A stretch of 64,000 nucleotides of DNA from Gari tellinella (lineage: Eukaryota; Mollusca; Bivalvia; Cardiida; Psammobiidae): assembly GCA_922989275.2 (NCBI GenBank), contig OV277862.1, positions 68,027,832 through 68,091,831 on the forward strand, in the 5' to 3' direction. Below the pieces are notes generated by a model that worked only from the letters and a program-made list of their open reading frames with translations, had not been told where the DNA came from and did no database searches. The position numbers were made by a program, and so were the translations under genes. Numbering within the stretch: the stretch's first letter is position 1; each line of letters opens with the position of its first letter. Positions 62,826-64,000 of the stretch are shown here, in pieces.

Positions 62826-62925
62826 TAAAAGTTAAATGCAAAAAGTTTAATGCCTACAGTCATGTACATGATCGAGCTTCACTTTTGCCTAGCATTAAAG
62901 CAGTCCCCTGTCTTTAGAGAGCTCT
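62826..62925. repeat. Worn H-type hairpin
   Basis: AAAAGTTAAATGC...TTCACTTTTGCCTAGCATTAAAGC followed by CCCTGTCTTTA. Confidence 0.5.
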
Positions 62926-63070
62926 GTTTAACATAAGTTTGACTGTGTTATATGTGTGTATTATAGATACTTAGAATGTGTAGAAACAGTAATTTAATTT
63001 GTTGACCTATCTCTCACCATGCTGTTTTATTGACTATTTTATCACCCTTGGCCTTCCACCTGAGAAACCA

Positions 63071-63250
63071 CAGTCAAACATGTATTAAACAACCAATCTC
63101 AATCAAAACATACATGGACAGGTGTCACCTTAATGCAGGATTAAGGTGATGCAGAAAGCTCTGCATCACCTTAATCCTGCATTAAACACTAATCTCATAT
63201 AATATATTTCAATGGTTATAGTATTGGCTGTTTGACACAGGTTCTATTGT
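63071..63250. mobile_element. H09: pogo-like MITE with perfect hairpin
   Basis: CAGTCAAACATGTATTAAAC at the left, ACAGGTTCTATTGTA at the right. Hairpin 63130-63184 has two perfect 24-base arms (TAATGCAGGATTAAGG...) around AAAGCT. Confidence 0.8.
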
Positions 63251-63563
63251 ATGCTAAATCTTTTGACCTCCGAATAGATAGACCTGCAGTGTTTGTTCTT
63301 CTTAGCTTAGGTGACCATCTCAGCGCCATTGTGGACATTGTGTCATGTGCTCTAAGGTAAACAAAGAACATTGGAGCAAAAGTATCAATAATATTGACCA
63401 AGTCAGTGAAAGTTAAACCTACATGTACAACCTCGCATTAATCTTATCAAATCTTGCAACAACATTAGATAACATTAATACAAATACTGTTATGTAAGGG
63501 TTAGGGTCTGATACTTATTAATACCCTATCATTATTACCCTACTGAAATGCTTGAGATAGACA
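63251..63563. other. Unassigned interval
   Basis: No feature recognised. Confidence 0.35.
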
Positions 63564-63913
63564 GCAGTTTAAAGCAAAATGCAAATTACCCCATTACCCC
63601 ATAAATACACCTGTTTACGCATCTAAATTATTCCTCCACTTTAAGAAAATAGATCCAATTACTAGTTTTATGATTATAATGAATATACGTCATCAGATAT
63701 ATTTTCTATATTTTATCAGATGGCAGCTTAAAGCCGCCTGAAAGTAAAGCAGAATGCACCTTAGGTGCATTCTGCTTTACTTTCAACCTGCTTTAACTGG
63801 TCATCTATCTTCAAAACTAGAAACATGCTATGGGGTAATGGGTTAAACTGAACAGAAGGCTCCTTTGGAAGTTTCCTGCTTTACTTTTATCCTGCTTTAA
63901 GCAGCAAACTGCT
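63564..63913. mobile_element. H10: H-type hairpin split by A51
   Basis: GCAGTTTAAAGCAAAATGC before A51 pairs with TTTATCCTGCTTTAAGC after it; centre GGCTCCTTTGGAAG. Shell ends not found. Confidence 0.7.
63586..63846 (-). mobile_element. A51: complete family-A MITE nested in H10
   Basis: TTAC (63586-63589) and TTAA (63843-63846) flank CCCATTACCCCATAAA...TATGGGGTAATGGG. Hairpin 63728-63796 with GCACC/GGTGC. Confidence 0.9.
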
Positions 63914-64000
63914 TAACCCTTTACTCCATAGCCTACTTCTAGTTGATGTTCTGAAGACCTTTTGTAAGGTACTATTTCAGTATTTGTAAAGGATGAGTTT
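63913..64000 (+). mobile_element. A52: family-A left fragment at window end
   Basis: TTAACCCTTTACTCCATAGCC, TTCTAGTTGATGTTCTGAAGACC. The hairpin is not reached or is lost. Confidence 0.65.

Noticed and set aside
63490..63545. Telomere-like GGGTTAGGG string
   Set aside because: A single GGGTTAGGGT without tandem TTAGGG units.
1..64000. Hairpins as bacterial terminators or a CRISPR array
   Set aside because: The repeats are dispersed, flanked by transposon ends and target duplications, and the DNA is eukaryotic; there is no regular repeat-spacer pattern.

Overview
This is eukaryotic, AT-rich, gene-poor DNA, most likely from a bivalve mollusc. The reasons are two long Helentron/'pearl'-type non-autonomous elements typical of bivalves (7493-9065, 53292-55051), a tRNA-derived SINE with a mollusc-type central domain (47944-48112), and very many short palindromic DNA-transposon derivatives. 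Dreissena or another heterodont clam is only a guess. I found no protein-coding exon, transposase, rRNA, functional tRNA or CRISPR that I can defend. Open frames in the window are short and mostly lie inside repeats. The window looks like a large intron or an intergenic island.

By eye roughly 45% of the window is recognisable repeat. I named the families locally. A (about 52 copies or pieces), B (16), C/K (14) and N are TTAA-flanked elements with CCC or CTC ends, so piggyBac-like MITEs. F (10) has CAGGGCTCC ends and an 8-bp duplication, so hAT-like. H (10), J (2) and L (1) have CAGT or CACT ends at TA, so Tc1/mariner-pogo-like. Almost every copy carries a central hairpin of about 55-70 nt. 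There are three main hairpin types: core 1 (AAAGCAGGTTGAAAG...), core 2 (CAAACAGTTTGGATCC...) and core 3 (CAAACAGTGTAGACCC..., related to core 2). Strand convention: A '+' has the arm GCCTGTTTCTAGTTTTGAAG first; B '+' has CTCTTTGCATGCTGGG first; C '+' has CCCTTTGAACCCTAG first; F '+' has GGCTCCAGATAAG first.

Layout. 1-2400: A, B and C copies. 2482-3420: a dimeric satellite with a 40-base G run. 3418-5091: a 1.67-kb element with 32-bp inverted ends. 5092-6034: a satellite made from one arm of family A. 6098-6380: very long palindromes. 7320-9097: an A element split by a Helentron-like element. 9100-33000: dispersed MITEs, several nested (11462-11872, 17826-18299, 20829-21371, 28088-28469). 33580-37440: two CRE/TATA modules, each followed by a long-stem inverted repeat. 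37690-53260: more MITEs and one SINE. 53264-55101: a Helentron-like element inside an H hairpin. 55100-64000: F, J, B, A and H copies.

The main biological point is modularity. The same hairpin types sit inside terminal-repeat shells belonging to different transposon superfamilies (core 1 in A and H, core 2 in B and J), and the hairpin stems co-vary between copies while staying paired. Nested insertions give natural empty-site comparisons that fix the target-site duplications directly.
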